A DNA stretch of 17,081 nucleotides from Actinomycetales bacterium (lineage in GTDB: Bacteria; Actinomycetota; Actinomycetes; Mycobacteriales; Mycobacteriaceae): NCBI GenBank assembly GCA_012841845.1, contig DUTZ01000561.1, positions 1-17,081 of the forward strand, read 5' to 3'. The notes under the pieces were generated by a model. That model was not told the origin of the DNA and did no database searches. It saw nothing but the letters and a program-made list of their open reading frames with translations. Of this stretch, positions 16,207 to 17,081 are shown piece after piece. The translations under genes and the position numbers were made by a program. Positions within the stretch are counted from its first letter, which is position 1; each line of letters begins with the position of its first letter.

Positions 16207-17081
16207 CGGGCGGGGGCGCACGCCCGTCCTTCCCCTTCTCGGCGGTCGTCGGCCAGGACGGGCTGCGGCTCGCCCTGACCCTGCTCGCCGTGGACCCGGG
16301 GATCGGGGGCGTGCTCATCCGCGGGCAGAAGGGGACGGCCAAGACCACCGCCGTCCGCGGGCTCGCGGCCCTCGTGCCGTCGTCGGACGGCGGCGGCCGC
16401 GCCCCCTTCGTGGAACTCCCCCTCGGGGCCACCGAGGACCGGGTCGTGGGCTCCCTCGACCTCGAGGCCCTCGCCGACTCCGGCCGCCCCTCGTTCCGCC
16501 CCGGCCTGGTGAGCGACGCCCACGGGGGCCTGCTCTACGTTGACGAGGTCAACCTCCTCGCCGACCACCTCGTGGACGTCCTGCTCGACGCGGCCGCCTC
16601 GGGTCGGCTCACCGTGGAACGCGACGGTGTGTCCCACACCGCGCCGGCGCGCTTCGCACTGGTGGGCACCATGAACCCCGAGGAGGGGGAGCTCCGGCCG
16701 CAGCTCCTCGACCGCTTCGGCCTGGCCGTGGACGTGGTGGGGTCGGACGACGCCGCCGAGCGTGTGGAGATCGTCCGTCGCCGGCGGGCCTACGACGCCG
16801 ACCCCGCGGGCTTCGCCGCCCGGCACGCCGCCGCCGACTCCGCGGTGGGCGCCGAGATCGAAGCGGCCCGCGCCCGGCTGGCCTCGGTGACCGTGCCCGA
16901 CCGCGAACTCACCCGCATCGCGCTGGTCTGCCTCGAGGTGGGCGTGGAGGGCATGCGTGCCGACGTGGTGATCGCCCGCACCGCCGCCGCCCACGCCGCA
17001 CTGCGGGGACGCGACCGGGTCAGCGAGGAGGACGTGCGCGTGGGCGCGGAGTTGGCGCTGCCGCACCGGCGCCGCCGCGAC
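16203..17081 (+). CDS. Magnesium/cobalt-chelatase AAA+ subunit (ChlI-like), 3' end beyond the window
   Basis: The reading frame is open from GTG 16203 to the window edge, giving 293 residues without a stop. It is a ChlI/BchI-type AAA+ ATPase. Walker A is GQKGTAKTT at 41-49, Walker [11 protein letters not shown] at 110-119, with [20 protein letters not shown] near 154-173 and a helical lid domain after it. In mycobacteria the homologue Rv2850c is a longer protein with a ChlD-like part and lies beside cobO and cobB, so a role in cobalt insertion for cobalamin synthesis is likely; cobQ upstream fits. The GTG overlaps the mqo stop (GTGA), so translation is coupled. The C-terminal domain cannot be judged here. 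Confidence 0.9.
   Translation, partial: MTGGGARPSFPFSAVVGQDGLRLALTLLAVDPGIGGVLIRGQKGTAKTTAVRGLAALVPSSDGGGRAPFVELPLGATEDRVVGSLDLEALADSGRPSFRPGLVSDAHGGLLYVDEVNLLADHLVDVLLDAAASGRLTVERDGVSHTAPARFALVGTMNPEEGELRPQLLDRFGLAVDVVGSDDAAERVEIVRRRRAYDADPAGFAARHAAADSAVGAEIEAARARLASVTVPDRELTRIALVCLEVGVEGMRADVVIARTAAAHAALRGRDRVSEEDVRVGAELALPHRRRRD

Overview
The window is very GC-rich, with coding third positions almost all G or C, GTG starts common and genes closely packed. It encodes mycothione reductase, an enzyme of the actinobacterial thiol mycothiol. The protein sequences and the order dxr - rip1 - ispG - GNAT ... map ... mtr - hydrolase - mqo - chelatase resemble the Mycobacterium tuberculosis block Rv2870c-Rv2850c as I remember it. 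I infer a member of the Mycobacteriales, probably Dietzia or a close relative; the genus is a guess from style and gene content.

Layout. (1) 82-4631, plus strand: dxr and ispG (two steps of the MEP isoprenoid pathway) flank rip1, a site-2 membrane protease; a GNAT acetyltransferase with an N-terminal DUF4081-like region follows. (2) 4632-9622, plus strand: an AT-richer intergenic region with a 26-bp interrupted palindrome, then a six-gene chain in which every gene overlaps the next by 1 to 8 bases. The chain is norZ (quinol-dependent nitric oxide reductase), a membrane-anchored four-cysteine protein, a slipin-type SPFH protein, and three small membrane proteins of 99, 140 and 44 residues. It has no counterpart that I know of in the mycobacterial block and is the most interesting part of the window. 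(3) 9684-12133, plus strand: map, apparently leaderless, overlapping cobQ by 4 bases. (4) 14574-12130, minus strand: an alpha/beta hydrolase followed by mtr, whose stop codon overlaps the cobQ stop in a shared CTAG. (5) 14579-17081, plus strand: a divergent promoter region with two mirror-image promoter-like elements, a possible 12-codon leader ORF, mqo, and the 5' part of a magnesium/cobalt-chelatase AAA+ subunit that runs off the window.

How the genes work together. Regions 1, 3, 4 and 5 are core functions: isoprenoid precursors, envelope stress proteolysis, protein N-terminal maturation, corrinoid synthesis, thiol redox balance and malate oxidation into the quinone pool. Region 2 is a respiratory or detoxification module: NorZ reduces NO with electrons from menaquinol, and five co-translated proteins, all with membrane segments, probably assist, scaffold or regulate it. 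NorZ and the four-cysteine protein share a C-terminal RYASDR motif, which hints at a common partner. No rRNA, tRNA, CRISPR array, insertion sequence or intact transposase was seen.
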